Positions 10,123-20,582 of a stretch of DNA of 64,000 bases are shown here, one piece after another. The translations under genes were made by a program, and so were the position numbers. Every line of letters starts with the position of its first letter. Positions within the stretch are counted from its first letter, which is position 1. The DNA is from Mesorhizobium atlanticum (GTDB taxonomy: Bacteria > Pseudomonadota > Alphaproteobacteria > Rhizobiales > Rhizobiaceae): NCBI RefSeq assembly GCF_003289965.1, contig NZ_QMBQ01000003.1:1-64000 (forward strand), in the 5' to 3' direction. Below the pieces are notes generated by a model. That model did not search any database. It saw only the letters and a list, made by a program, of their open reading frames with translations, and was not told the DNA's origin.

Positions 10123-13100
10123 ATGAAGATTTTCTGGCGCATCCTTCGCATTGTTATCTACGCGCTGCTCATCCTGCTGGTGGTGGCGATCGGCGCGCTG
10201 GTCGTCCTGACCGGCACCGAAGGCGGCCGCCAGAACCTCGCCGGCCTGATCTCGAAGCTGGCTTCGAGCGAGGACCGCAAGGTGACGGTCGCCGGCATCG
10301 AAGGCATCTGGTCGGGCGCGCTCAGGGTCGACCATGTCGTGCTGGAAGATCGCGCGGGCCCCTGGATGGTGGCGCGCAGGGTGGCGCTCGACTGGTCGCC
10401 GACGGCGCTGCTCTCCCGGAATTTCAATGCCGACCGCTTCGCCGCCGAGCGGATCGAGCTGGCGCGGCTGCCGCAGCCGAGCCAGCAGCCGTCGCAGGGC
10501 GGCTCGTCCAGCCTGCCGGTGTCGATCGAGGTGAAGCAGATCGACCTGCCGGAGATCGCGCTGGGCCAGGAGCTTGCCGGCAGCGGGATCGCCGAACTGG
10601 CCGCCAAGGGCTCATTTAAGGCCGATCCGTCGCCGCTGGCGATCGAGAGCGTGCTCAATGTCTCCCGCCATGACGGCAAGCAAGGCAATGTCGACGCCAA
10701 GATCCATTTTGCGCCGGCCGACAACAAGCTCGACCTCGATCTCAAGGCGTCGGAGCCGTCCGGCGGCATCATCGCCAATCTGCTCAAGCTGCCGGATGCG
10801 CCATCCGTCAACATCGTCGTTTCCGGCAGCGGGCCTTTGGCCAACTGGAGCGGCGTCGGTACCTTCATGGTCGACGGCCGGATCGTCAGCCAGCTGACCG
10901 GCCGGCACCAGCTGACCGACAAGGGCCACCGCATCGAGGCCAAGGGCGATGGCGAGTTCGAAGGGTTCCTGCCGGAGAAGATAAAGGCGCTGTTTGCCGG
11001 CAAGACTAGCTTCGACCTCGCCGGCACCGCGACCGCATCGGGTGGGATCGATATCGAGCAGGCCACCATCGAGAGCGACTCGGTGCACGGCGCCGCGACC
11101 GGCAATGTCGATCCGAAGGGCGCCAGCGACCTGGCGGTGGAGCTCTCCGCCAAGGACAAGCCCGTCACCGTCGATGTCGGCAACAGCGCCGTTCCGATCC
11201 TGGTCGCGGTCGAAAAGGCCACGGTGCGGGCCTTCGGCGACGGCAAGGCGCCGATGGTCGATATCGGCACGTCGCTCACCTCGGTCGCCGTCGGCGGCAC
11301 CCAGCTCAACAACATTACGGGCGAGATCCATTCCGACGGCTTCGACATCGAAAACCGCAGCGGACCGGTCAGCATCAAGCTCGCCGCCGCCGGGCTGAAG
11401 ACAGACGTCGCCACATTGGCGCCGCTGGTGACCGGCAAGCTCGCGGCGGATCTTTCCGGCACGATCAGCCGCGAGACCGTCGCCATCGACAAGGGCACCT
11501 TGCGCAGCGATGCGCTCAATGCCGGGCTGACGGCAAATGTGGCGCTGGCCGATCTGTCGATGACGCTGAAGATGAATGCCGATGCCGTCTCCAAGGCGTT
11601 GCCGCCGCAGATCGGCTCGCTGCTCGGCGAGCGCGTGAAATTCTCGGCCACCGCCACGCGCGATCCGCAAGGCGCGTTCGCCGCCAACTCGCTGGAGATC
11701 AGCTCCGGCTCGCTCAGCGCCAGCGGCACCGGCAGCATGCAGGGAACGGACCTCCAGGCCAGCGTCAAGGGTACGCTGGGCGACGTCTCGCCGCTGTCGT
11801 CGCTCGCCGGCACGCCGCTCGCCGGTGGAATCAATTTCGCGCTGAGCGCAAGCGGACCGCGCCTTGCGCCGGATTTCACGGTGTCGGCCGACAGCGCCAG
11901 CCTGACGGCGGCGGGCCGCACGGTGAAGGACATCAAGCTCTCGGCCAAGGGCAAGGCCGATGTCGCCAATCCCACAGCCGACCTCTCGTTGACCGGCAAT
12001 GCCGAGGGGCAGGCGCTCGACATCGAGGCTTCGCTGGTGACCGCCGACGGCAAGCGCTCGATCAAGGGGCTCAGCCTGGCGCTCGGCGACAACAAGGTGT
12101 CGGGCGATCTCGCGCTCGACGACAAGTTCCTACCGCTCGGCACGCTGACGCTTGCCGTGCCCGACATCGGCCCGCTGGCGGCGCTGGCAAACCAGACTGC
12201 CACCGGCGACATCAACGGCACGATCGCCTTCTCCAAGGAGGGCGAGGCGCCGACCGTTACCATCGACGCGGCCAGCACGTCGATCGCGCGGGGCGATCTG
12301 GCGGCGAAAGCCATCACCGTCAACGCGCTGATCGCCAACTACCTGAAAGGGCCGGCGATCTCGGGCACGATCAAGGCCGACAATATGACCTCCGGCAGCA
12401 CGGTCATCAGCGGCATCGGCATCGATTTGAAGCGCGACGGCGACTGGACGAACTTTGCCGGCGGCGCCACGGCGTCCGGCATTCCGGCCACCGCCACCGG
12501 GCGGGTGAAGATCGCCAACGGCACGACGAGCGTGGAAATCACGTCCGGCGAGGCGACGGTGCGCGGCATCAAGGCGGCCATCGCCGAGCCTTCCAGCCTC
12601 TCCATCGCCAATGGCGTGACTGCAATCGAGAAGCTCGCGCTCAATCTCGGCGGCGGCTCAGCGACGGTTTCCGGCAGCGCCGGCCAGACCTTGGACCTGA
12701 CGGCAAGCCTCGCCAACCTCCCGGCGGCGCTCGCCAATGATTTCGTGCCTGGCCTCGACGGAGCCGGAACGGTGGAGGGCACGGCACATGTCACGGGTCC
12801 ATCGTCCAACCCCGACGTGCAGTTCAACGCGAAGGTGGCGGGCGCCGAGACCAGCCAGACCCGGCAGGCGGGGCTCGGGCCGCTGGATCTGGACGCTGCC
12901 GGCAGCTACACGCTGGCGGGCGGCGTCGCCCTGGACCACGCCACGCTGTCGGGCGAAGGGATTTCAGGCAAGGCTGCCGGCACCCTCAATCCCAATGGAG
13001 CCAGCGACTTCTCCCTCGATCTTACCTCGTCGGGGGCCAGCCTGCCTTTGACGGTCGGCAGCGCCGAAAGCCCGGTCAAGATCGCGGTTCAGTCCTTGTC

Positions 13101-16100
13101 GGCAAAGATGGCGGGCGAAAGCACGCAAGCGCGGCTCGATGTGTCCGCAATCCTGCCTTCCATCGCCGCCAGCCAGGCGAAGGTGGACGGTCTCACCCTG
13201 GCGCTGCATTCGGATGCCTTCGACCTCAAGGGGCGGGCGGGTACGGTTTCCGGCACGGTCTCGGTGGACAGGATTGGCCTCGACAATCCGATGATCGCGC
13301 CGCTGATTGCCGGCAAGGTCACAGCGAAGGTCAACGGCCGACTGGCTCCCGATGCCGTCGCCGTCAACAGCGGTTCGCTGACCAGCGATGCGCTCAATAG
13401 CCAGGTCGCCGGCCGGATATCGCTGGGCGACGGCGCCGTCGACCTCAATATGAAGGCCGATGTCGTTTCTTCCGCCTTGCCGGCGGCGGTGCGCGGCATG
13501 CTTGGCGAGACCGCGCAGTTGAGCGGTGCGCTGAAACGCGATGCCAATGGCAATGTCAATGTCGAAGGGCTGAAGCTCAATTCGGGGGCGCTCAGCGCCG
13601 ATGGGCAGGCGAGCCTTGCCGACGGCAAGCTGGCCGCCGGGATCCGCGGCGCATTGAGCGACGTTTCGGGACTCTCGAAAGACGCCAAGGGCGCCATCGC
13701 TTTTGCCCTCAACGCGCAAGGCCCGGTCACCGCGCCCGACCTGTCGATAACGGTGGACAGCGACCGTCTCCTCGTGGCGGCGCGCGAGATTACCGGCTTG
13801 AAGCTGGCGGCCAGCGGCAAGGCCGATGCGGCCAATCCGGCGGCCAATGTGCAGCTCACCGGCAATGTCGCCGGGCAGAATTTGCAAGGCAGCGCGGTGC
13901 TCGCCACGACCAATGGCAGCCGCGCGATCAACGGGCTTCTGCTGTCGCTCGGCCCGAACAAGATCTCCGGCGATCTCGTGCTCGACGACGCCTTCGTGCC
14001 GGTCGGCACGGTTTCACTCGACCTGCCCGATATCGGGCCACTGGCCGCGCTCGCGCTGGAAAAGGCCGAGGGCAATGTGCGCGGCACGATCGCCTTTACC
14101 AAACCGGCCAGCGGGCCGAATGTCGCGGTCAAGGCGAACACCTCGCAGATCAAGCGCGGCGATCTCTCCGCGAAGAACGTCGCCATCGATGCGCAGATTG
14201 CGAACTATATGGCGGCGCCGGTCATTCAAGGCACGGTGCGGGCCGAGAGCGTGACTTCTGGCGGCACCGCCATCACCGGCATCGATGTCGATCTCAAGCG
14301 CGACGGTGACTGGACCGGTTTTTCCGGCGGCGCCACCGTCAAGAACATTCCGGCCAAGGCGGCCGGTCGCGTGAAAGTGGCGAACGGCACGACGACCATT
14401 GAGCTCGCCTCGGGCCAGGCGACGGTGCAAGGCATCAAGGCCGCGATCGCCCAGGCCTCGACCGTGACCATCGCCAATGGCGTGACGACGCTCGACCGGC
14501 TGGTGCTCAACCTCGGCGGCGGCACGGCGACGGTCACGGGCAAGGTCGCGCAGGCGCTCGACATCAACGCCAATCTCGCGAGGGTGCCGATCTCGCTCGC
14601 CAACAGTTTCTCGCCGGGCCTCGCCGCGGCCGGCTCGATTTCGGGCACGGTCAAGGTCACCGGCGCGCCGGCCAGCCCGTCGGTGGCCTTCAAGATGGAT
14701 GCTTCCGGTGTGCAGACCTCGCAAACGCGCGGCGCCGGGCTTGGCGGCATGAATGTGTCGTCATCCGGCACTTTTGCCGGCAACAAGCTCGCCTTCGACG
14801 CCAACATCAGCGACGGCGCCGGCCTCGGCCTCAAGGGTGGCGGCTCGGTGACGACGGCAGGCTCGCCAACCTTGGCGCTCGACTTTAGCGGCAAGGTGCC
14901 GTTCTCCTTCCTGGCTGCAAAGCTCGCCGCGCAAGGGCTGGCGCTCAACGGCACCGCCAATGTCGATGTGCAGGTGCGTGGTCCTGCATCCGCGCCGGTT
15001 ATCAGCGGCAAAGTCACGACATCCGGCGCGCGGCTCATCGATGCGCGCTCCGGCCTGGCGGTGAACGATGTCGCCGCCGACGTCTCGATCGGCGGCGGCG
15101 TTGCCAGGATCAACCGCCTGACCGGAACGCTGTCGACGCGCGGCAGCCTGTCGGCGAGCGGCACCGTGGGCATCACGCCGGCGCAGGGCTTCCCGGCCGA
15201 TCTGTCGATCAAGCTCACCGACGGCCGCTATACTGACGGCCGGGTGGTGACCGCCAATCTCGGCGGCGACCTGACCGTCAAGGGGCCGCTGGTCTCGGCG
15301 CCGGTGATCGCCGGCACAATCAACCTGGCGAGGACGGTCATCACCGTCCCGGAAAAGCTGCCGGGGTCGCTCTCGGCGCTGGATGTGAAGCACAAGAACG
15401 CGCCGGCGTCCGTGCGGGCGCAGGACAAGGCGCTGCGCCCGGCGACGTCCGGCGGCGGCAGCAACAGCGGCAGCGGCCTGACGCTCGACGTGACGGTGAA
15501 CGCGCCGAACCAGATTTTCATCCAGGGCAGGGGCGTCGATGCCGAACTCGGCGGCTCGCTGAAGCTGACAGGCCCGGCTTCGGCGCCGCGGGCGATCGGC
15601 ACCTTCACCCTGCAGCGCGGACGGCTGATCATCCTTTCCAAGCGCCTCACCTTCACCGAGGGCACGATCGGGTTCCAGGGTTCACTGGTGCCCTATCTGA
15701 ACATGACGGCGACCACGACGACGAGCACCGCCACGGTCACGGTCGCCGTCTCGGGGGAGGCAACCAATCCGAAGTTCACCTTCTCCTCCGTGCCGGCGCT
15801 GCCCCAGGACGAGATCCTGGCACAGCTCATCTTCGGTCAATCCATGTCCAAGCTGTCGCCGCTGCAGATCGCGCAACTTGCGAGCGCCGCCGCGCAACTG
15901 GCAGGCGTCGGCGGTTCGACCTCGCTGCTCGAGAACCTGCAAAGCGCCATCGGCGTCGACGATCTCGACGTGACGACGGACGAGAAGGGTGGTACCGCGG
16001 TTTCGGCCGGCAAGTACCTCAACGACCGCACTTATGTGACCATACAGAAGGGCGACAAGCCTGGCTCCGGCAAGGCGACGATCGACCTCAATGTCGGGAA

Positions 16101-16176
16101 GGGGGTTAAGCTGCGCGGCGAGGCCAACGACGCCGGCGAAGCAAAGGGTGGCGTCTTTTACGAACGCGAATATTGA
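10123..16176 (+). CDS. tamB: TamB, very long form with internal duplication
   Basis: Inner-membrane-anchored, periplasm-spanning partner of TamA (DUF490/AsmA-like, a beta-taco bridge). It has 2017 residues, longer than the roughly 1250-1500 usual in the family. One N-terminal transmembrane helix (about residues 5-28) precedes an extended repetitive beta structure. The conserved C-terminal TamB domain contains FTEGTIGFQGSLVPYLN and the LPQDEILAQLIFG motif near the end. The extra length comes from a block of about 620 residues present twice (about nt 11030-12915 and 12916-14790). For example, DIGPLAALA, LKRDGDW and IKAAIA recur at about the same offset. It is cotranscribed with tamA, with only two bases between them. 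Confidence 0.92.
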   Translation: MKIFWRILRIVIYALLILLVVAIGALVVLTGTEGGRQNLAGLISKLASSEDRKVTVAGIEGIWSGALRVDHVVLEDRAGPWMVARRVALDWSPTALLSRNFNADRFAAERIELARLPQPSQQPSQGGSSSLPVSIEVKQIDLPEIALGQELAGSGIAELAAKGSFKADPSPLAIESVLNVSRHDGKQGNVDAKIHFAPADNKLDLDLKASEPSGGIIANLLKLPDAPSVNIVVSGSGPLANWSGVGTFMVDGRIVSQLTGRHQLTDKGHRIEAKGDGEFEGFLPEKIKALFAGKTSFDLAGTATASGGIDIEQATIESDSVHGAATGNVDPKGASDLAVELSAKDKPVTVDVGNSAVPILVAVEKATVRAFGDGKAPMVDIGTSLTSVAVGGTQLNNITGEIHSDGFDIENRSGPVSIKLAAAGLKTDVATLAPLVTGKLAADLSGTISRETVAIDKGTLRSDALNAGLTANVALADLSMTLKMNADAVSKALPPQIGSLLGERVKFSATATRDPQGAFAANSLEISSGSLSASGTGSMQGTDLQASVKGTLGDVSPLSSLAGTPLAGGINFALSASGPRLAPDFTVSADSASLTAAGRTVKDIKLSAKGKADVANPTADLSLTGNAEGQALDIEASLVTADGKRSIKGLSLALGDNKVSGDLALDDKFLPLGTLTLAVPDIGPLAALANQTATGDINGTIAFSKEGEAPTVTIDAASTSIARGDLAAKAITVNALIANYLKGPAISGTIKADNMTSGSTVISGIGIDLKRDGDWTNFAGGATASGIPATATGRVKIANGTTSVEITSGEATVRGIKAAIAEPSSLSIANGVTAIEKLALNLGGGSATVSGSAGQTLDLTASLANLPAALANDFVPGLDGAGTVEGTAHVTGPSSNPDVQFNAKVAGAETSQTRQAGLGPLDLDAAGSYTLAGGVALDHATLSGEGISGKAAGTLNPNGASDFSLDLTSSGASLPLTVGSAESPVKIAVQSLSAKMAGESTQARLDVSAILPSIAASQAKVDGLTLALHSDAFDLKGRAGTVSGTVSVDRIGLDNPMIAPLIAGKVTAKVNGRLAPDAVAVNSGSLTSDALNSQVAGRISLGDGAVDLNMKADVVSSALPAAVRGMLGETAQLSGALKRDANGNVNVEGLKLNSGALSADGQASLADGKLAAGIRGALSDVSGLSKDAKGAIAFALNAQGPVTAPDLSITVDSDRLLVAAREITGLKLAASGKADAANPAANVQLTGNVAGQNLQGSAVLATTNGSRAINGLLLSLGPNKISGDLVLDDAFVPVGTVSLDLPDIGPLAALALEKAEGNVRGTIAFTKPASGPNVAVKANTSQIKRGDLSAKNVAIDAQIANYMAAPVIQGTVRAESVTSGGTAITGIDVDLKRDGDWTGFSGGATVKNIPAKAAGRVKVANGTTTIELASGQATVQGIKAAIAQASTVTIANGVTTLDRLVLNLGGGTATVTGKVAQALDINANLARVPISLANSFSPGLAAAGSISGTVKVTGAPASPSVAFKMDASGVQTSQTRGAGLGGMNVSSSGTFAGNKLAFDANISDGAGLGLKGGGSVTTAGSPTLALDFSGKVPFSFLAAKLAAQGLALNGTANVDVQVRGPASAPVISGKVTTSGARLIDARSGLAVNDVAADVSIGGGVARINRLTGTLSTRGSLSASGTVGITPAQGFPADLSIKLTDGRYTDGRVVTANLGGDLTVKGPLVSAPVIAGTINLARTVITVPEKLPGSLSALDVKHKNAPASVRAQDKALRPATSGGGSNSGSGLTLDVTVNAPNQIFIQGRGVDAELGGSLKLTGPASAPRAIGTFTLQRGRLIILSKRLTFTEGTIGFQGSLVPYLNMTATTTTSTATVTVAVSGEATNPKFTFSSVPALPQDEILAQLIFGQSMSKLSPLQIAQLASAAAQLAGVGGSTSLLENLQSAIGVDDLDVTTDEKGGTAVSAGKYLNDRTYVTIQKGDKPGSGKATIDLNVGKGVKLRGEANDAGEAKGGVFYEREY

Positions 16177-16260
16177 GGTTGCGCCGGCCTCCCCGGGCCT
16201 GGCGAACCGGGCATCGGCCGTCGGCGCGGGGCTCCTATCCTTATCAAATGTATTGATTTA

Positions 16261-16281
16261 ATCGCCCGCGGCGATTTTTTC
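16261..16281 (+). terminator. Rho-independent terminator after tamB
   Basis: ATCGCC/GGCGAT stem with a three-base loop followed by a run of T. It sits 85 bases after the tamB stop and separates the tamAB operon from the transporter operon. Confidence 0.7.
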
Positions 16282-16391
16282 GGGAATCCGCATCGCGCTA
16301 ACAAATTTGCGTCAAGACTGTCGCTATCGCGCGAACCGGGTTGCACTCAAAGATGCACATTCCCTAACATGTTCCCACTTCACACCGTGTT

Positions 16392-16420
16392 TTGACATCA
16401 CGGTCTGGATGCGGAATGTT
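16392..16420 (+). promoter_or_regulatory. Putative sigma70-type promoter of the ABC operon
   Basis: TTGACA at 16392-16397, a 17-base spacer, then AATGTT at 16415-16420. It lies about 30 bases before the start codon of the binding-protein gene, with GGGAGTAAGTC as ribosome site. The -35 matches consensus; the -10 is only moderate. Confidence 0.5.
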
Positions 16421-16452
16421 ACAAGGCGGAAAGCCAACAATGGGAGTAAGTC

Positions 16453-18105
16453 ATGGCAATCTATACAAGCAACGGTGATCGCGTTCCGGATCACATCCTG
16501 AAAATGGCCGAAGAAGCCAAGGCGGGAAAGGTGGATCGTCGCGAATTCCTGGCGCTCGCCAGCGTTTTCGGAGCGTCCACGGCGATGGCCTACGGGCTGA
16601 TCGGTCTGGCCGATCCGACCCCGGCAAGAGCTGACGACGTGCAGGGCAAGAAGGGCGGCACACTGAAGGTCGCGCAGTGGGTCAAGGATCCGAAGGATCC
16701 GCGCAAGGCCGACTGGTCGGAAATCGCCAATGCCGAGCGCCAGGCGCTCGAGCCGCTGGTCAAGTACACCACCGACTACACGTTCCGCCCCTATCTCCTG
16801 GAAAGCTGGGACGTCAACGATGACGCGACCGAGTACACGCTGCACGTACGCAAGGGCGTGACCTGGTCGAACGGCGATGCTTTCACTGCCGACGACGTGA
16901 TCTTCAACCTCAAGCGCTGGGGCGACAAGAAGGCCGAAGGCAACTCGATGCCCGGCCGCCTCGGCACGCTGGTCAAGGACGACAAGCTCGACGAGAGCGC
17001 CGTGACCAAGGTCGACGACATGACCGTCAAGCTAAAACTCGGCAAGCCGGACATCGCGCTGATCCCCAACATGTGCGACTATCCGGCCCTGATCGTTCAC
17101 AAGAGCTTCGACGAGAAGGGCGGCGATTTCAAAGCCTGCCCGATCGGCACCGGCCCGTTCGAGCTGGTGTCCTACGACGTCGGCCAGAAGGTCGTCTACA
17201 AGCGCCGCGCAGACAACAAGTGGTGGGACGGCGAGGTGTTCCTCGACGGCATCGAGTTCATCGACTACGGCACCGATCCGGGCGCCATGGTCAGCGCCTT
17301 CGAGGCTGGTGAAGTGCACACCAATTTCGAGACCTCGGCCGACTATGTCTCGATCCTTGACGGCATGGACTTGGTCAAATCCGAGGTGGTGACGGCCGCC
17401 ACCATTGTCTGCCGCACCAATGTCAACAACAAGCCCTACGACAACCAGAAGGTTCGTCAGGCTCTGCAGCTCGGCGTCGACAACGCCGTCGTCCTGCAGC
17501 TCGGTTACGGCAATGCCGGCACGCCGGCCGAGAACCATCACGTCAGCCCGATCCATCCGGAGTATTTCGAACTGCCGAAGATCAAGCGCGACGCCGCCAA
17601 GGCCAAGGCCCTGATGGCGGAAGCCGGCCAGGCCGATTTCGAGCACGAGCTGATCACGGTCGACGAGGACTGGCACAAGAACACCGGCGATGCGATCGCC
17701 GCTCAGCTGCGCGACGCCGGCATCAAGGTCAAGCGCACGGTTCTGCCTGGCTCGACCTTCTGGAACGACTGGACGAAATATCCGCTGTCGATGACCAACT
17801 GGAACATGCGGCCGCTCGGCGTGCAGGTTCTTGCGATCGGCTACCGCACCGGTGAAGCCTGGAACGAGACCGCCTGGTCGAATCCCGACTGGGATACCAA
17901 GCTCAACGCCGCGCTTGCCGTCGCCGACGCGGCCAAGCGCAAGGAGATGATGAAGGACATCGAGCAGATCCTGCAGGATGCCGGCATCATCATCCAGCCA
18001 TACTGGCGCAAGCTCTACAGCCACTCCACCAAGGCGGTGCAGAACTACAAGATGCATCCGACCTACGAGCATGACTACGGCAAGGTCTGGCTGGAACAGG
18101 CCTGA
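16453..18105 (+). CDS. Dipeptide-type ABC transporter substrate-binding protein
   Basis: Periplasmic solute-binding protein of 550 residues, SBP_bac_5 (DppA/OppA) family. The N-terminus carries a twin-arginine-type export signal ([13 protein letters not shown], near residues 25-37), so it may be exported folded by Tat. Family features include [19 protein letters not shown] and the C-terminal [14 protein letters not shown] region. It is the first gene of a transporter operon with two permeases and a fused ATPase. The ligand cannot be read from sequence. The downstream methyltransferase and dimethylglycine-dehydrogenase-like genes suggest an N-methylated compound or small peptide. Ribosome site GGGAGTAAG precedes the ATG. 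Confidence 0.9.
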   Translation: MAIYTSNGDRVPDHILKMAEEAKAGKVDRREFLALASVFGASTAMAYGLIGLADPTPARADDVQGKKGGTLKVAQWVKDPKDPRKADWSEIANAERQALEPLVKYTTDYTFRPYLLESWDVNDDATEYTLHVRKGVTWSNGDAFTADDVIFNLKRWGDKKAEGNSMPGRLGTLVKDDKLDESAVTKVDDMTVKLKLGKPDIALIPNMCDYPALIVHKSFDEKGGDFKACPIGTGPFELVSYDVGQKVVYKRRADNKWWDGEVFLDGIEFIDYGTDPGAMVSAFEAGEVHTNFETSADYVSILDGMDLVKSEVVTAATIVCRTNVNNKPYDNQKVRQALQLGVDNAVVLQLGYGNAGTPAENHHVSPIHPEYFELPKIKRDAAKAKALMAEAGQADFEHELITVDEDWHKNTGDAIAAQLRDAGIKVKRTVLPGSTFWNDWTKYPLSMTNWNMRPLGVQVLAIGYRTGEAWNETAWSNPDWDTKLNAALAVADAAKRKEMMKDIEQILQDAGIIIQPYWRKLYSHSTKAVQNYKMHPTYEHDYGKVWLEQA

Positions 18106-18116
18106 TCGGAACGAAC

Positions 18117-18145
18117 GGACAAAGGGGCGCTCGGCCCCTTTGTCC
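18117..18145 (+). terminator. Intercistronic hairpin after binding-protein gene
   Basis: Perfect 12-bp stem GGACAAAGGGGC/GCCCCTTTGTCC with a five-base loop and no clear T run. It probably stabilises the binding-protein mRNA or attenuates into the permeases, giving more binding protein than membrane subunits. Confidence 0.65.
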
Positions 18146-18325
18146 CCTTCCTCGCGTGACCCGGGACCGGAGAGCCGCTGCAGCGAAAAATTTGCGGACT
18201 CGTCGAAGGTGGTCATGCAATAAACTAGGTTGATTGCATTCGAAGGTCTGTTTGCCGGCTTGCTCCGCATCGCGGGCGGCGTGGTCGCGCAATCAGGTTC
18301 CCCAACCCATCGGCAGGGGTCCGCC

Positions 18326-19360
18326 ATGCTTTCTTTCATCCTGAGACGTCTCGGCACCATGGCGCTGACGATGCTGTGCCTGACCTTGATCGTTTTCTTC
18401 CTGATTAATCTCGGTCCCAATCTGAAGAAGCTGGCGATCAGCCAGACCGAAATGCACACCTCCGCCGAACAGCTGGAAAGCTGGCTGGTCAACCATGGCT
18501 ACCGCCAGAACTTCTTCGTGCGCTATGGCCAATGGTTAGGGGTTCTCCCCAAGCAGCCGATCACCGACCCGGCGACCGGAAAGCCGGCGCAGCGCTTCTC
18601 CTTCTGCAACGATCCGACGGAGCCGAAATTCTCCGGCGTGTTGCAGGGCGACTTCGGCTGCTCGACAAAGTTCAAGACGACCGTCGCGGCGAAGCTCTTT
18701 CCGGCGCTCGGCGCCACAGGCTTGTTGATGTTCTGGGTTCTGGCGGTGATGGTGCCGATCTCGCTGCTGATCGGCATCCTTGCCGGCATGCGCGAGGGCT
18801 CGCGCACCGACCGCACGCTGTCTGTCGCCTCGATCGCCTCGACGGCGACGCCCGAATATGTGTCTGGCGTCATCTTCACCGTCATCTTCGCATCTTGGCT
18901 GGGCTGGCTGAACGGCTCGGCGGCCTCGGCGAGCCAGGGCCTCACCTTCTACAATTTCACCCTGCCGGTGATGACGCTGGCCATCTACGGCATCGGCTAT
19001 ATCGCGCGCATGACGCGCGCCTCGATGGTGGAGGTGATGACGCAGCAATATATCCGCACTGCCCGCCTCAAGGGTCTGTCCTTCGGCAGCGTGGTCGTCA
19101 AGCATGCGCTGCGCAACGCTTTGATCGCGCCGTTTACCGTCATCATGCTGCAGTTTCCCTGGCTGCTCACCGGCGTCGTCATCGTCGAGGTGATGTTCCG
19201 GTACCAGGGGTTCGGCTACACGCTGGTCGAGGCTGCCGGCAACAACGACATCGACCTTCTGCTCGGCTGCTCGCTGGTTTCGGTGTTCATCGTCTTGATC
19301 ACCCAGCTCATCTCCGATGTCGGCTACGCGTTCCTCAATCCGCGCATCAGGGTTCAATAA
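18326..19360 (+). CDS. ABC transporter permease (DppB/OppB type)
   Basis: Inner-membrane subunit of 344 residues for the dipeptide-type transporter. The N-terminus MLSFILRRLGTMALTMLCLTLIVFFLINL matches the first transmembrane helix of DppB proteins. The EAA-type loop is RTARLKGLSFGSVVVKHALRNALIAP. Start ATG 18326 follows GGCAGGGG; the longer reading frame from 18230 adds a non-conserved leader. About 220 bases, including the hairpin at 18117, separate it from the binding-protein gene. The next permease starts 12 bases downstream. Confidence 0.9.
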   Translation: MLSFILRRLGTMALTMLCLTLIVFFLINLGPNLKKLAISQTEMHTSAEQLESWLVNHGYRQNFFVRYGQWLGVLPKQPITDPATGKPAQRFSFCNDPTEPKFSGVLQGDFGCSTKFKTTVAAKLFPALGATGLLMFWVLAVMVPISLLIGILAGMREGSRTDRTLSVASIASTATPEYVSGVIFTVIFASWLGWLNGSAASASQGLTFYNFTLPVMTLAIYGIGYIARMTRASMVEVMTQQYIRTARLKGLSFGSVVVKHALRNALIAPFTVIMLQFPWLLTGVVIVEVMFRYQGFGYTLVEAAGNNDIDLLLGCSLVSVFIVLITQLISDVGYAFLNPRIRVQ

Positions 19361-19372
19361 GGGGCAGGGCCG

Positions 19373-20530
19373 ATGCAGACCGAGTATATCAATGCCTTCG
19401 ACATCGTTGTCGGCGTGCTTTGGCGTTTCTGGCCGGTATGGATCGCGTTGATCCTGGTGATGGGCGTCAGCTTTGCCTATAAGAAGCGGCTTGGCCTTTA
19501 CGGCCAGCTCTTCGACAGCGGCGTCGGCATCGCCGGCGTCTTCATCTGCCTGTTCTGGCTGTTCACGGCGATCTTCGCCTCGACGATCTCGCCTTTCGAT
19601 CCACTGGCGCAGGTCTCGATCATGAAGGACGCGCTGCCCGGCGCGGTCGAGCCGACGTCCAAGCTGATCTATTATTTCGGCGGCGACAAGCTCGCCCGCG
19701 ACGTGTTCTCGCGCATGGTCTATGGCAGCCAGATCGTGCTGATCATCGCGCCGGCCGCCACCGGCTTCGCGCTGATGGTCGGCATCACGCTCGGCCTGCC
19801 GGCCGGTTACTATGGCGGCAGGATCGACACGCTGCTGTCCTTCCTCGCCAATCTGGTGCTGGCTTTCCCGGTGATCCTGTTGTTCTACCTCTTGGTGACA
19901 CCGGGCATCATGGACACGCCGATCCCCTATGCGATGGCGGGGCTGTTCTTCCTGTTCCCGATCATCTTCTTCAGCGTCCTGTTCTGGACGCGGTTCAAGA
20001 ACCGGCCGGACCGGCTCTATATCCTGCTCGGCATCACGCTTGTCCTCGGCGGCTGGATCTATGTCGGCCTGGTCTTCGACAAGGACCCGCTGCACATCGT
20101 CCACATCGATCCGAACCAGCTCAACATCTTCGTGGCGGTGGTGTTCGCCTCCAGCCCGGGCGTGTTCCGCATCGTGCGCGGGCTGACCATGGACATCAAG
20201 ACGCGCGACTATGTGGCGGCGGCGCAGACGCGCGGTGAATCACCCTGGTACATCATGCTGTGGGAGATCCTGCCCAATGCGCGCGGTCCGCTGATCGTCG
20301 ATGCCTGCCTGCGCATCGGCTACACGACGATCCTGCTCGGAACGCTCGGCTATTTCGGCCTGGGCCTGGCGCCGGAAAGCCCCGACTGGGGCACGGCGAT
20401 CAAGGACGCCAGCCGGCTTTTGCGTTCCTTCATCCATCCGGCGCTGCCGCCGACGATCGCCCTGATGTCGTTCGTGCTGGGGCTGAACCTTTTGGCGGAC
20501 TCGCTGCGCGAACAGTCGATGAAGGATTGA
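19373..20530 (+). CDS. ABC transporter permease (DppC/OppC type)
   Basis: Second membrane subunit, 385 residues with about seven hydrophobic segments. The EAA-like loop AAAQTRGESPWYIMLWEILPNARGPLIVDACLRIGY contacts the ATPase. The C-terminus EPPT-like region (LLRSFIHPALPPTIALMSFVLGLNLLADSLRE) is typical of DppC. It is longer than ordinary DppC (about 300 residues) because of an N-terminal extra helix and an insert near residues 195-255 containing hydrophobic stretches and FKNRPDRLYILLG. A GGGGCAGGG ribosome site precedes the ATG. Confidence 0.9.
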   Translation: MQTEYINAFDIVVGVLWRFWPVWIALILVMGVSFAYKKRLGLYGQLFDSGVGIAGVFICLFWLFTAIFASTISPFDPLAQVSIMKDALPGAVEPTSKLIYYFGGDKLARDVFSRMVYGSQIVLIIAPAATGFALMVGITLGLPAGYYGGRIDTLLSFLANLVLAFPVILLFYLLVTPGIMDTPIPYAMAGLFFLFPIIFFSVLFWTRFKNRPDRLYILLGITLVLGGWIYVGLVFDKDPLHIVHIDPNQLNIFVAVVFASSPGVFRIVRGLTMDIKTRDYVAAAQTRGESPWYIMLWEILPNARGPLIVDACLRIGYTTILLGTLGYFGLGLAPESPDWGTAIKDASRLLRSFIHPALPPTIALMSFVLGLNLLADSLREQSMKD

Positions 20531-20582
20531 TGGCGAGGGTTCAGGCCCTAGCTGCTGGAACAATTTAGGATTGGAGCGACCC

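Noticed and set aside
10158..15218. Several long minus-strand frames opposite tamB
   Set aside because: They are serine/alanine-rich translations of the complement of tamB's repetitive sequence.
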